DNA of 44,058 nucleotides from Bacteroidales bacterium (GCA_017651345.1 JAGCDD010000082.1:1-44058), one strand, 5' to 3'. Shown: positions 27,061-36,330, counted from the first letter of the stretch. Notes: generated from the letters alone by a model not told the origin. A program made the numbers and translations.

Positions 27061-27094
27061 ATGTGGTAAGTTTTTTATTAAAAAACTTGCCACG
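27061..27094. repeat. Hairpin 2 of the GTGGCAA family
   Basis: GTGGTAAGTTTTT (27063-27075) pairs with AAAAACTTGCCAC (27081-27093), one T-G wobble. Both hairpins begin with ATGATGTGG and end with CCACGTT. The right arm supplies the -33 element of the ATPase promoter. Confidence 0.85.
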
Positions 27095-27118
27095 TTTTGA
27101 TTATATTTATTACCTTTG
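27086..27118 (+). promoter_or_regulatory. Promoter of the ATPase gene with CTTGCCAC at -33
   Basis: TACCTTTG (27111-27118) with CTTGCCAC starting at 27086, 25 nt upstream. Start codon follows 20 nt after the -7 box. Confidence 0.6.
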
Positions 27119-27138
27119 CATATCAAATTTTAGGTAAA

Positions 27139-28581
27139 ATGGCAGAAATAATAGGCAGAAAAAATGAGATAAAGGAATTTGACCGTATTTACAGGTCATC
27201 CAAAGCCGAATTTGTGGTGGTGTTTGGTCGCAGGCGTGTTGGCAAAACTTTTATTGTCAACCAATTATATTCGTCGCAAATGTGTTTTTATCATACAGGA
27301 CTTTCGCCAATAGAAAACGATCACAACGCCAAAAAGCAACTTCAAAACTTTGCTTTTTCGCTTGCAAACTACGGACTTAAAATGGATTCGATTCCCGAAA
27401 ATTGGCTCGAAGCATTTGAATTTTTGAAGAGGCTTATCTCTGAAAAACCTGTTGAAAAGGGTAAACGCCGCGTTGTATTTATCGACGAGATGCCGTGGAT
27501 GGATACTCCAAAATCGGGATTCCTTACGGGATTCGAGCATTTTTGGAACGGTTGGGCTGCTAATCAGAACGACATTATGCTCATTGTTTGTGGTTCTGCA
27601 ACATCTTGGATTTCAGATAATTTGATAAACAATCACGGAGGTCTTTACAATCGTGTAACACGAGAAATTCACTTAAAGCCTTTTACACTTTCGGAATGTA
27701 AGGATTATTACAAAAAGCATCATATCACTTTCGACCTTTACGACCAAATTCAGTCGTATATGATATTGGGCGGCATACCTTATTATTTGGATATGCTTTC
27801 TCCGGAACTTAGTCTTGCGCAAAATATTGACAATCTGTTTTTTAAGAAAAACGCAAAACTTAGATTGGAATACGACAGGCTTTTTTCGTCAATTTTTATC
27901 AATGCCGACACATATAAAGAAGTGGTGGGCGTACTGAAAGAAAAACGGATAGGATTTACTCGTAAAGAGATTTCGCAAAAAACAGGCGTTCCATACGGAG
28001 GCGGTCTGTCGAAAATGCTTAAAGTATTGGAGGCTAACGATTTAATTGTGTCTTATATTCCTTTTGGTATGACATCCAAGGACACTATGTACAAACTTAT
28101 TGATCCTTATTGTCTGTTTTACAATTATTTTGCGGAAGTTGGTAATAGTGAAAACTTTTTTACAGAAAATGTCAACACGTCGAAACTCAATGCTTGGCGG
28201 GGATATGCTTTTGAGGATTTCTGTTATTCTCAAACTGAAAGTATCAAAAATGCGCTCGGCATAAGTGGTGTACATACCGATATATGTCCATTTATCAGCA
28301 AGGGAACATCAGAAACAGTTGGTGCACAAATAGATATGGTGATTTCAAGAGCCGACAGGATTATAAACCTTTGTGAAATAAAGTTTTACACTGATGATTT
28401 TACACTTACTAAACAGTACGACAAAGAGTTGCGGCATAAAATTACGGTGTTGTCAGATACTGTTAAAAAGAGACTTAAATATTCGCCAAACATTCATTTA
28501 ACACTTATAACTACCTTTGGCATAACCCAAAACGAGTACAGTAGCCGTTTTCAAAAGGTTATTACAATTGATGATTTTTAG
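27139..28581 (+). CDS. Archaeal-type (DUF234) ATPase with nuclease-like C-terminus
   Basis: 480 aa, start at the Met of MAEIIGRKNEI (27139). The N-terminal P-loop domain has Walker A GRRRVGKT at 30-37 and Walker B FIDEMPW at 114-120, then LIVCGSATSWI as sensor. A winged-helix-like part follows (FTRKEISQKTGVPYGGGLSKMLKVLE). The C-terminus is the DUF234 type with a PD-(D/E)xK-like core: D399 in GAQIDMVI and E413/K415 in CEIKFY. These MNS/STAND-like ATPases are patchily spread and numerous in Bacteroidales; functions are unproven, some are suspected mobile or defence elements. Two hairpins lie in front of it, and its last 20 nt overlap the convergent xerD gene. Confidence 0.88.
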   Translation: MAEIIGRKNEIKEFDRIYRSSKAEFVVVFGRRRVGKTFIVNQLYSSQMCFYHTGLSPIENDHNAKKQLQNFAFSLANYGLKMDSIPENWLEAFEFLKRLISEKPVEKGKRRVVFIDEMPWMDTPKSGFLTGFEHFWNGWAANQNDIMLIVCGSATSWISDNLINNHGGLYNRVTREIHLKPFTLSECKDYYKKHHITFDLYDQIQSYMILGGIPYYLDMLSPELSLAQNIDNLFFKKNAKLRLEYDRLFSSIFINADTYKEVVGVLKEKRIGFTRKEISQKTGVPYGGGLSKMLKVLEANDLIVSYIPFGMTSKDTMYKLIDPYCLFYNYFAEVGNSENFFTENVNTSKLNAWRGYAFEDFCYSQTESIKNALGISGVHTDICPFISKGTSETVGAQIDMVISRADRIINLCEIKFYTDDFTLTKQYDKELRHKITVLSDTVKKRLKYSPNIHLTLITTFGITQNEYSSRFQKVITIDDF

Positions 28582-29617
28582 CCTCCATCTCCTCCTTCAT
28601 CTTCATCAACTCCTCCACATCATCGAACTCTTCTGCGTTGATTACATCATAGTTAGGCTCAATGATATCATCGGGCGGATTTTCTGTAACATCGAGTATC
28701 TGTTGGCGTTTGTCGCTACGGGGATGGAAGGTGAGAATTTCGTCGCGGAGGTACGAACTATCTAAGTGCGTGTAAATTTCGGTGGTTTGGATAGATTCGT
28801 GTCCAAGCATCTCCTGAACGGCACGGAGGTCGGCACCGCCCTCTACCAAATGTGTGGCAAACGAGTGGCGGAATGTGTGCGGACTCACATTTTTGTCGAT
28901 TCCGGCAGCCTCAACAAGTTGTTTTACAATGGTAAAAATCATTACACGTGTAAGTTTTCTACCACGACGGTTGAGAAAAAGATAATCTTTGTTTTCGTGG
29001 TTAACGGCAATGTGGTTGCGCATTTTTTCTACATAATAATTAATGTATTCTAATGCGGTGTGGCTGATGGGCACGAGACGTGTCTTGTTGCCCTTGCCGG
29101 TAACTTTGATAAACCCTTCTTCGGAATTTAAATCGGTGGTTTTCAGGTTGATAAGTTCCGAAACACGCAAACCGCAACTGTAAAGGGTTTCGATAATGGC
29201 GCGGTTACGTTCGCCCTCGTTGCTACTGAGGTCGATGGCGGCTTCTATGCTGTCTATCTCTTCCACGCTCAGCACGTTGGGCAGCATCATACCCATTTTG
29301 GGGCATTGAATAGTGTCGGCGGGAGTGTCCTCAATGATGTCTTCAAAAAGCAAATATCGGTAAAGTTGTTTCACCGCACTGAGAATACGTGCTTGCGACC
29401 TTGGTTTCATTCCAAGACGTGCAATCCATTCAATGAAGGCGGCAAGTTCGTCGGTGGTAATTTCCTCAAAATCACGGTCTTTGAGAACCGATTCGGTGTA
29501 AAACAGAAGTTTGTCGACATCCCTTGTGTACGCCTCCACGCTGTTGGCAGACATCGACCGCTCCAAAGTGATGTACTCGGCAAACCCTTTTACTATATTA
29601 ATATTGTGTTGGTTCAT
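28562..29617 (-). CDS. xerD: Tyrosine recombinase XerC/XerD type
   Basis: 351 aa site-specific recombinase. The catalytic set is complete: R151, K175, H247, R250, H273 and Y282. N-terminal SAM-like DNA-binding domain at 5-95. It is about 50 residues longer than usual XerD (about 300): the tail after FHPRSDKR is acidic and ends in a helix EEFDDVEELMKMKEEMEAKNHQL-type stretch. It most likely acts in chromosome dimer resolution at dif, since no mobile element surrounds it. Its end overlaps the ATPase gene by 20 nt on the other strand. XerC versus XerD cannot be settled by eye. Confidence 0.88.
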   Translation of the reverse strand: MNQHNINIVKGFAEYITLERSMSANSVEAYTRDVDKLLFYTESVLKDRDFEEITTDELAAFIEWIARLGMKPRSQARILSAVKQLYRYLLFEDIIEDTPADTIQCPKMGMMLPNVLSVEEIDSIEAAIDLSSNEGERNRAIIETLYSCGLRVSELINLKTTDLNSEEGFIKVTGKGNKTRLVPISHTALEYINYYVEKMRNHIAVNHENKDYLFLNRRGRKLTRVMIFTIVKQLVEAAGIDKNVSPHTFRHSFATHLVEGGADLRAVQEMLGHESIQTTEIYTHLDSSYLRDEILTFHPRSDKRQQILDVTENPPDDIIEPNYDVINAEEFDDVEELMKMKEEMEAKNHQL

Positions 29618-29725
29618 TTCAATTTTTTATGCAAATAAAGCAAATAAATTGTTGACGGTCAAAAAAAATTGCAGCAACTCAAAAAAAAAGTCAAAAAAAA
29701 TTTTATTATATAGAATAAAAAAAAC

Positions 29726-29733
29726 TAACTTTG
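29726..29733 (+). promoter_or_regulatory. -7 box for the thrS-infC-rpmI-rplT operon
   Basis: TAACTTTG, 27 nt before the thrS start. The leader is therefore short, leaving no room for a T-box or attenuator. Confidence 0.6.
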
Positions 29734-29760
29734 CCGCATTATTTTAAGAGCAAAATATTT

Positions 29761-31707
29761 ATGGTTAAAATAACATTTCCGGATAACTCGGTAAAAGAAT
29801 TTGCGGATAATTCCACTCCGCTCGACATAGCCAAAGCGCTGAGCAACAGCCTGGCAAAAGAAGTTTTATCGGCTACTTTCAATGGTCAGCCTTGGGACGC
29901 TACACGTCCTATCACCGAAGACGGCACACTCGTATTTCACAAATGGGACGATGAGGAAGGCCGCCACACTTTCCGCCATTCGGCAGCGCACGTTATGGCT
30001 GAGGCTTTGGAACGTCTCTACCCTGGCACAAAATTCGGTATTGGTCCCGCCCTCGAAAACGGTTTCTACTACGATGTGGAACTTCCTGATGGCAAGGTAA
30101 TTACCGACGAAGATTTCGCCGCTATTGAAAAAACTATGATGGAGATAGCACGCGAAAACAAACCTTTTGAACGTAAAGAAGTTAGCAAGAGCGATGCTCT
30201 CAAATTTTTTGCTGACAAAAAAGATAACTACAAAACCGAACTTATTTCGGAACTTGAAGACGGCAAAATCACCGAATACACACAAGGTTGCTACACCGAC
30301 CTCTGCCGTGGTCCTCATTTGCCTTCAACAGGATATATTAAGGCGGTAAAAATCACAAGCATAGCCGGTGCTTATTGGCGCGGCAACGAAAACAACAAGA
30401 TGCTTACCCGCGTTTACGGCGTGGCATTCCCCAAACAGAAAATGTTGGAAGAATACCTCGTTCTCTTGGAAGAGGCAAAAAAACGCGACCACCGCAAAAT
30501 TGGCAAGGATATGGAACTTTTCGCATTTTCTGCCAAGGTAGGACAGGGTCTTCCCTTGTGGCTTCCCAAAGGCACAGTTTTGCGCGAAACTCTTACCCGT
30601 TTCCTTGCTAAGATTCAGAAAAAATATGGCTATCAGCAAGTTATCACTCCCCATATTGGTCAAAAAGAACTTTATGTAACATCGGGACACTATGCTAAAT
30701 ACGGCAAGGATTCGTTCCAGCCTATTCACACTCCGAGCGAAAACGAGGAATTCTTGCTCAAACCTATGAACTGTCCTCACCACTGCGAAATCTACGCTCT
30801 TAAACCGCGTAGTTACAAAGATTTACCACTTCGTATTGCAGAATTTGGTACAGTTTACCGTTATGAGCAAAGTGGTGAGTTGCACGGACTTACACGTGTG
30901 CGCTCGTTTACACAAGACGACGCCCACCTTTTCTGCCGTCCCGACCAAATTAAGGAAGAATTTTGCAAAGTTATAGATATTATTCTCTATATCTTTAAGA
31001 TACTGCACTTTAAAGATTACACTGCACAAGTTTCGCTCCGTGACCCCAACAACAAGGAGAAATACATTGGTAGCGAAGAACATTGGCAGATGGCTGAGCA
31101 AGGCATTATCGAGGCCGCCAAAGAAAAAGGTCTGCCCACAACAGTGGAAACCGGCGAGGCTGCATTCTACGGTCCTAAACTCGATTTTATGGTAAAAGAC
31201 GCTCTCGGCCGCAAATGGCAGTTGGGTACTATTCAGGTAGACTACAATTTGCCCGAACGTTTTGAACTTGAATACATTGGTAACGACGACAAGAAACACC
31301 GTCCGGTAATGATTCACCGTGCGCCTTTTGGCTCGTTGGAACGCTTTGTGGCAGTGCTTATCGAAAATACCGAAGGCAAATTCCCCTTGTGGCTCACACC
31401 TGTACAGGCTCTGATATTGCCCATCAGCGAAAAGTTCAACGATTACGCTTACCAGTTGTCAGAGAAATTCAACGATGCCGACCTCCGCACAGAAGTAGAC
31501 GACCGCAACGAAAAAATCGGACGCAAAATTCGCGACAACGAAACCAAACATATTCCGTATATGTTGATTGTTGGCGAAAAAGAAGTTGCCGAGGGTAAAG
31601 TTTCGGTACGCAAACAAGGCAAACAAGACCTCGGTGCTATGACCATCGAAGAGTTTGAAGCCTACATTCAGAACGAAATTAATAAGGAGTTAAATCCGGA
31701 AGAGTAA
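29761..31707 (+). CDS. thrS: Threonyl-tRNA synthetase
   Basis: 648 aa class II synthetase charging tRNA-Thr; start at [10 protein letters not shown]. Order: TGS domain (1-60), editing domain with [11 protein letters not shown], then the catalytic core with [10 protein letters not shown] (zinc ligand Cys and His), the motif 2 region [26 protein letters not shown], and motif 3 [13 protein letters not shown], and an anticodon-binding domain from about 545. Length and order are normal. First gene of the translation operon; infC follows after 53 nt. Confidence 0.97.
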   Translation: MVKITFPDNSVKEFADNSTPLDIAKALSNSLAKEVLSATFNGQPWDATRPITEDGTLVFHKWDDEEGRHTFRHSAAHVMAEALERLYPGTKFGIGPALENGFYYDVELPDGKVITDEDFAAIEKTMMEIARENKPFERKEVSKSDALKFFADKKDNYKTELISELEDGKITEYTQGCYTDLCRGPHLPSTGYIKAVKITSIAGAYWRGNENNKMLTRVYGVAFPKQKMLEEYLVLLEEAKKRDHRKIGKDMELFAFSAKVGQGLPLWLPKGTVLRETLTRFLAKIQKKYGYQQVITPHIGQKELYVTSGHYAKYGKDSFQPIHTPSENEEFLLKPMNCPHHCEIYALKPRSYKDLPLRIAEFGTVYRYEQSGELHGLTRVRSFTQDDAHLFCRPDQIKEEFCKVIDIILYIFKILHFKDYTAQVSLRDPNNKEKYIGSEEHWQMAEQGIIEAAKEKGLPTTVETGEAAFYGPKLDFMVKDALGRKWQLGTIQVDYNLPERFELEYIGNDDKKHRPVMIHRAPFGSLERFVAVLIENTEGKFPLWLTPVQALILPISEKFNDYAYQLSEKFNDADLRTEVDDRNEKIGRKIRDNETKHIPYMLIVGEKEVAEGKVSVRKQGKQDLGAMTIEEFEAYIQNEINKELNPEE

Positions 31708-31746
31708 TAAAAAACAAACAGACAACAAAAATATTAACTTAATTTT

Positions 31747-31763
31747 GGGAGGACAAAGCCATA
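31747..31763 (+). promoter_or_regulatory. Strong Shine-Dalgarno and ATA start of infC
   Basis: GGGAGG (31747-31752) lies 8 nt before an ATA codon (31761-31763). In-frame upstream stop TAA at 31740-31742. A clear SD is rare in this window, so it decides the start. Confidence 0.75.
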
Positions 31764-32294
31764 GCTAAACCGAACGAACAACCCGCTCACCGTATCAACG
31801 AGCGGATTAAAGCCCGCACAGTCCGCGTAGTGGGCGAAAATGTACAGGACAACAACGTTGTTCTAACAAGAGATGAAGCTCTGCGTATGGCAGAGGATAT
31901 GGGATTAGACCTTGTAGAAATCTCGCCCGACGCCAACCCGCCGGTGTGTAAGATTATTGACTATCAGAAATTTCTGTATCAATTGAAACGTAAACTCAAA
32001 GAGCAGAAAGCCAAGACAGCCAAAACACAGGTTAAAGAGATTCGTTTCGGGCCTCAAACCGACGACCATGATTTTGAGTTTAAACTCAATCATGCCAAGA
32101 AGTTCCTCAGCGACGGCGACAAAGTACGAGCATACGTATTTTTCAAAGGACGTCAGATACTTTTCCAAGAACAGGGAAAGATAATGCTTCTGAAATTTGC
32201 CGACCAACTTGAAGATTACGGCAAAGTAGACCAGATGCCCTTCCTCGAAGGCAAGAAAATGACGATACTGATATCGCCTGCTAAAAAGAAATAA
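31761..32294 (+). CDS. infC: Translation initiation factor IF-3 (ATA start)
   Basis: 177 aa if started at ATA 31761. The N-terminal domain includes [18 protein letters not shown], which belongs to every IF-3, so the first GTG/ATG-like codons further down (GTG at 31830) would cut off an essential part. IF-3 N-domain motifs [21 protein letters not shown] and C-domain motifs [19 protein letters not shown] and [15 protein letters not shown] are intact. Other bacteria use AUU for infC so that IF-3, which rejects non-AUG starts, represses its own synthesis; AUA with a strong SD here points to the same loop. Confidence 0.93.
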   Translation: MAKPNEQPAHRINERIKARTVRVVGENVQDNNVVLTRDEALRMAEDMGLDLVEISPDANPPVCKIIDYQKFLYQLKRKLKEQKAKTAKTQVKEIRFGPQTDDHDFEFKLNHAKKFLSDGDKVRAYVFFKGRQILFQEQGKIMLLKFADQLEDYGKVDQMPFLEGKKMTILISPAKKK

Positions 32295-32337
32295 TGAAAA
32301 CACACGTGCGTTAAACACTTTATAAAAGTATAAGAAA

Positions 32338-32535
32338 ATGCCTAAAGTAAAAACCAACTGTGCCGCTAAAAAGCGGTTCAAACTTACTGCAACGGGAAAG
32401 ATCAAGAGAAAACACGCCTTCCATAGCCACATTCTCACCAAAAAATCGACCAAGAGAAAACACAATCTCGTTAAGTCTACTTTGGTAGATGGCGCAAATA
32501 TGAATGCAGTAAAAGAACTTCTTGCAATGAAGTAA
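32338..32535 (+). CDS. rpmI: 50S ribosomal protein L35
   Basis: 65 aa, basic, with the L35 pattern [20 protein letters not shown] at the start and KRKHAFHSH in the middle. Second last gene of the infC operon, 43 nt after infC; 138 nt separate it from rplT. Confidence 0.96.
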   Translation: MPKVKTNCAAKKRFKLTATGKIKRKHAFHSHILTKKSTKRKHNLVKSTLVDGANMNAVKELLAMK

Positions 32536-32540
32536 TTTAT

Positions 32541-32653
32541 GGAGTGCAAACTCCGGTTTTATTAATTAATCAAAATTAATTTTAAGTTTAACCCGGACCG
32601 TGGGCAGCCAAGAGCAGAACGTTAAAAATAAAACACAACTGTCGCCCCTGTCC
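32541..32653 (+). promoter_or_regulatory. Candidate structured leader before rplT
   Basis: Two structures fill the rpmI-rplT gap. GGAGT-GCAA-ACTCC (32541-32554) is a small GNRA-loop-like hairpin. GGAC (32595-32598) pairs with GTCC (32650-32653) and GGGC (32602-32605) with GCCC (32644-32647), enclosing an A-rich loop, 20 nt before rplT. Suits L20 autoregulation, but not proven. Confidence 0.4.
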
Positions 32654-32673
32654 AAAAAAACAAGTTTTAAATT

Positions 32674-33018
32674 ATGCCAAGATCAGTCAATGTGGTTGCT
32701 ACGCGCAACCGGAGGAAAAAAATCCTCAAACTTACACGCGGTTATTTCGGTGCACGTTCAAACGTTTGGACAGTTGCTAAGAACACCTACGAAAAAGGTC
32801 TCTTGCACGCTTACGTAAACCGCAAAAAGAAAAAACGCAACTTCCGTGCTCTGTGGATCGCCCGTATCAACGCAGCAGTAAGAGGATACAACATGTCTTA
32901 CTCAGAATTTATCGGTAAGATGGCTAAGAAAGATATCAAACTCAACCGCAAAGTTCTCGCCGATTTGGCTATGAACAACGCTAACGCTTTCAAGGCTGTT
33001 GTTGATTCTGTTAAATAG
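32674..33018 (+). CDS. rplT: 50S ribosomal protein L20
   Basis: 114 aa with the full L20 pattern: [58 protein letters not shown] and [15 protein letters not shown]. Binds 23S rRNA early in assembly and often represses its own operon by binding mRNA. Last gene of the operon, followed by a terminator-like hairpin. Confidence 0.97.
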   Translation: MPRSVNVVATRNRRKKILKLTRGYFGARSNVWTVAKNTYEKGLLHAYVNRKKKKRNFRALWIARINAAVRGYNMSYSEFIGKMAKKDIKLNRKVLADLAMNNANAFKAVVDSVK

Positions 33019-33100
33019 TTGATATTTAATATTTTTTAGTTTTTTAATATTTTAATAACCAAGTATTTGACGCACGCTTTTTTAAGATATTAATTTGCAG

Positions 33101-33142
33101 AATGGAACAATAGCGATATTGCATTGTTCCGTTTTGCGTTTT
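33101..33142 (+). terminator. Terminator of the thrS-rplT operon
   Basis: GGAACAAT (33104-33111) pairs with ATTGTTCC (33123-33130), extended outward by weak pairs, followed by GTTTTGCGTTTTT. Confidence 0.75.
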
Positions 33143-33168
33143 TATAAATCGCTTACTTACACACTATT

Positions 33169-33891
33169 ATGAAAATTGCAATTATAGGCTACGGCAAGAT
33201 GGGACACGTTATCGAGCAGATAGCCAAACAGCGTGGCAACGAGGTGGTACTTATCCTTGATGCTCTTATTAATCCTCAAGACTTTACAGCAGAAAACCTT
33301 CAGAAAGCCGATGTCGCTATCGAGTTTACTCGTCCCGACGCTGCTTTCGACAATATAACTAAATGCTTCAACGCAGGTGTTCCCGTGGTTTCGGGCACTA
33401 CAGGTTGGCTCGAAAAAATGCCCGAGGCTCAGCGCAGATGCAAAGAAGAGGGTAAAACTCTCTTTTACTCATCTAATTACGCTATCGGTGTAAACATATT
33501 TTTCCGTGTAAACAAGTTTCTTGCAAAACTGATGAACCATTACACCAACTACGATGTTAATATGCAGGAAATCCACCACATACACAAACTCGACAAGCCC
33601 AGCGGCACAGCCATCACCATTGCCGAAGGCATTATCGAAAACGTTGACCGCAAAGATAGTTGGACACTCGATCCCAAACCTACCGACAAACAAATCTATA
33701 TCGATGTTGTTCGCGAAGGTGAAGTTCCCGGTACACACACCGTTAACTATACTTCTGAAATCGACGACCTCACCATTACCCACGTTTCGCACAATCGCAA
33801 CGGATTGGCTCTTGGTGCTGTGCTCGCCGCCGAATTCTTGGTAGGAAAACCGTCGGGATACTACACAATGGACGATTTAATGCAATTTTAA
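33169..33891 (+). CDS. dapB: 4-hydroxy-tetrahydrodipicolinate reductase
   Basis: 240 aa enzyme of lysine/diaminopimelate synthesis. The NAD(P)-binding GYGKMGH is at 7-13, the catalytic region EIHHIHKLDKPSGTA is complete (His pair and Lys) and IEFTRPDAAFDNI and VVSGTTGW fit. Short type as usual in Bacteroidetes. Starts the dapB-lepB-lepB paralog run (gaps of 15 and 3 nt). Confidence 0.96.
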   Translation: MKIAIIGYGKMGHVIEQIAKQRGNEVVLILDALINPQDFTAENLQKADVAIEFTRPDAAFDNITKCFNAGVPVVSGTTGWLEKMPEAQRRCKEEGKTLFYSSNYAIGVNIFFRVNKFLAKLMNHYTNYDVNMQEIHHIHKLDKPSGTAITIAEGIIENVDRKDSWTLDPKPTDKQIYIDVVREGEVPGTHTVNYTSEIDDLTITHVSHNRNGLALGAVLAAEFLVGKPSGYYTMDDLMQF

Positions 33892-33906
33892 ATATTTGAC
33901 TTAGAA

Positions 33907-35355
33907 ATGAATACAGAAATCAAAACCAACAAGAAAACAAAACGCAAACCTATGAACCCTTGGCTCAAGTTTGCCATATACACCTTTATATATTTATTGT
34001 TTTTTTTATGGATAAAAAATTGGTGGATGCTTTTGGGCTTTCCAATAATATTTGATTTCTGTATTACTAAAAAAGTCAACTGGACATTTTGGAAAAAACG
34101 CGGAGTTGAGCGTCAAACTAAATTAATTGAGTGGGTTGACGCCATTATCTTTGCCGTTATCGTAGCCACCATTATTCGTATTTTCTTTATCGAGGCGTTT
34201 ACTATTCCTACATCGTCGATGGAAAAATCGCTTTTAGTTGGTGATTATCTGTTTGTTAGCAAATTCCATTATGGACCTAAAATGCCAAACACACCGCTTT
34301 CGGTACCGTTTGTTCACCACACAATGCCATTTACAACTAATACAAAATCGTTTTTAGAGTGGATTAAATGGCCATATCACCGTCTTGCAGGCTTAACTGA
34401 TATTAAGAACAACGACGTGGTGGTGTTCAATTTTCCCGAAGGCGATACTGTTTGCCTTAATAATCAGGCGGTTAGTTACTATCAGATTTGTAGAGAAAAT
34501 GGTCGTGAGGCTGTTATCAACGACCGTTTGGTTGATGGCAACGGTAGAGTGGTGCCGGGAGTGATAGGCGGGATTATTTATCGTCCTGTCGATAAACGTG
34601 AAAATTATATCAAAAGATGTATTGCCATTGCTGGCGATAGTCTTCAAATTATTGATGGTCAAGCATATATTAATGGCAAACCGCAAGAGGATATTGGCGA
34701 CCGTCAGTTTAAATATGTGATAGTTACCGATGGCTCGTCTATCAATCCTGAAGTGCTGAGCGAGATGGGCATTTCGGAGGAAGATAAGGCTAACGCTCAC
34801 AGATTTTCGCACGAATTGTTCTCCCTTTTCCCAGAACTTTCGCAGGTTAATCCGCAGAATATTATTATCCTTCCTCTTGTGAGTGAGAATGTTGAGAAGA
34901 TAAAGGCTATCAAGTGTGTACAAAGTGTTCAGAGAATTGTTCGTCCTAAAAATTTCCGTTCGGATGTGATTTTCCCTCACAGCATACACTATCGTTGGAA
35001 TGAGGACAACTTCGGACCTCTGTATGTTCCCAAGGCAGGCGCAACTGTGGCACTCGACACAATCACCTTGCCTCTCTACCGCCGAATTATTGAAGCATAC
35101 GAGGAGAACAAACTCGAAGTGATTGACGGTAAAATTTATATAAACGACTCAATTGTAGATAGTTACACCTTTAAAATGAACTATTATTTTATGATGGGTG
35201 ATAGCCGTCACAATTCTGCAGATTCGCGTTTTTGGGGCTTTGTTCCTGAAGACCACGTGGTTGGCAAGGCGTTGTTTATTTGGTGGTCTACCGACAAAGA
35301 CAAGTCGTTCCCGGCTTCTATCCGTTGGAGTCGTGTGTTGAAGGGTATTCATTAG
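33907..35355 (+). CDS. lepB: Signal peptidase I (large Bacteroidetes form)
   Basis: 482 aa membrane-bound serine protease (S26) that cuts signal peptides. Two TM segments lie at about 20-52 and 74-95. The nucleophile is S104 in IPTSSM and the general base K236 in NYIKRCIAIAGD; box E GDSRHNSADSR is intact near 435. The catalytic domain has a roughly 150-residue insertion between the Lys box and the last box, normal for this phylum. 15 nt behind dapB. The next gene is a degenerate paralog. Confidence 0.95.
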   Translation: MNTEIKTNKKTKRKPMNPWLKFAIYTFIYLLFFLWIKNWWMLLGFPIIFDFCITKKVNWTFWKKRGVERQTKLIEWVDAIIFAVIVATIIRIFFIEAFTIPTSSMEKSLLVGDYLFVSKFHYGPKMPNTPLSVPFVHHTMPFTTNTKSFLEWIKWPYHRLAGLTDIKNNDVVVFNFPEGDTVCLNNQAVSYYQICRENGREAVINDRLVDGNGRVVPGVIGGIIYRPVDKRENYIKRCIAIAGDSLQIIDGQAYINGKPQEDIGDRQFKYVIVTDGSSINPEVLSEMGISEEDKANAHRFSHELFSLFPELSQVNPQNIIILPLVSENVEKIKAIKCVQSVQRIVRPKNFRSDVIFPHSIHYRWNEDNFGPLYVPKAGATVALDTITLPLYRRIIEAYEENKLEVIDGKIYINDSIVDSYTFKMNYYFMMGDSRHNSADSRFWGFVPEDHVVGKALFIWWSTDKDKSFPASIRWSRVLKGIH

Positions 35356-35358
35356 GTT

Positions 35359-36216
35359 ATGAAAAACGTAGCCATCCGTTGGCTTTTGCCGTTAGCAGTT
35401 GCAATTATTTGTGCAATATTGATTTGGGTGTTTGTACGCTCGCATTTTTTTATTGCATCGGGTAATGATATGTACCCGTTTGCTTCGGATGGCGATGTTA
35501 TCTATACTCAAAAAGCCGATTCTATTAAAAAGGGCGATATATTGTTGGTTTCTAATCCGTTAGACTATAAACGCAATAATCCTCGCCGTTCGTTTTCGCG
35601 GTGTGTGGCTTGTCCCGGCGACAAGGTGCAGATTTATCATAAACGCTTGTATGTAAATGGATTATTGCAGCAATCGGATAATCGTTCGTTTGATGCCAAG
35701 ATATTGCTTTTTTCGTCTGTTGACAAAGATGTCGCTAAAAATATTTATCACCTTTTGCCTAACAACGACACTATTGTGAACACCACTTTTGTCCTTACTC
35801 AAAAACAGTTCAACAGCATTTTAGCCGATTCTATTATTAAGAACATTAGCCAAAATATTTTGCCCAACTATCTATATGATAGTAATTTATATCCTTTTTC
35901 GCGTCAATACAACTTCAACAAAGATTATTACGGACCCATTACAATTCCAGCCAGGGGACTCAAAATAAAACTAACTGCCGCCAACTATTTGTTTTACAAA
36001 CATTTGTTTAACTATGGCGAAAAAGTAAAAGTAGAATATCGCAATGGCGATTATTATGTAGATGGCAAAAAATCAGACACATACACCTTTAGTCACAATT
36101 ATTATTTCCTTCTCAACGACTATATCGACAATCCTTCTGATTCGCGCACATTCGGTCCTGTAGCTGATGATGAAGTTTTGGCACGAGTTTCATCCGTATT
36201 TTTTAATATAAAATAA
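35359..36216 (+). CDS. S26 signal-peptidase-like protein lacking the catalytic Ser and Lys
   Basis: 285 aa, one N-terminal membrane anchor (about 8-28), then a domain alignable with lepB next door: IASGNDMYP for IPTSSMEKS, RSFSRCVACPGD for NYIKRCIAIAGD, YYGPITIPARG for NFGPLYVPKAG and NPSDSRTFG for NSADSRFWG. The nucleophile Ser that should precede Met is Asp (D37), and the Lys base is Ser (S80), so it should not cut peptides. Begins 3 nt after lepB, thus co-translated. I infer a regulator or substrate-holding partner of LepB. Alternative: a chaperone-like pseudo-enzyme or ongoing decay, but the frame is intact. Confidence 0.85.
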   Translation: MKNVAIRWLLPLAVAIICAILIWVFVRSHFFIASGNDMYPFASDGDVIYTQKADSIKKGDILLVSNPLDYKRNNPRRSFSRCVACPGDKVQIYHKRLYVNGLLQQSDNRSFDAKILLFSSVDKDVAKNIYHLLPNNDTIVNTTFVLTQKQFNSILADSIIKNISQNILPNYLYDSNLYPFSRQYNFNKDYYGPITIPARGLKIKLTAANYLFYKHLFNYGEKVKVEYRNGDYYVDGKKSDTYTFSHNYYFLLNDYIDNPSDSRTFGPVADDEVLARVSSVFFNIK

Positions 36217-36330
36217 ACAAATAGCGTCGATATAGCGTTTAATTCGTAGATAATTGGAATTTTTTTTGTATATTTACAATTGTACTTTATTGTGCATTGT
36301 AGATTATATATGTTTAAAAATTAAATAGTT

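Noticed and set aside
26939..27093. CRISPR array
   Set aside because: Only two hairpin copies with different cores, no spacers of constant size and no cas genes.
29618..29760. T-box or attenuator in front of thrS
   Set aside because: The -7 box lies 27 nt before the start, leaving no room for a structured leader.
31830..32294. infC starting at GTG 31830
   Set aside because: It would remove the conserved HRINERIKA part of IF-3, and a strong SD with ATA lies upstream.
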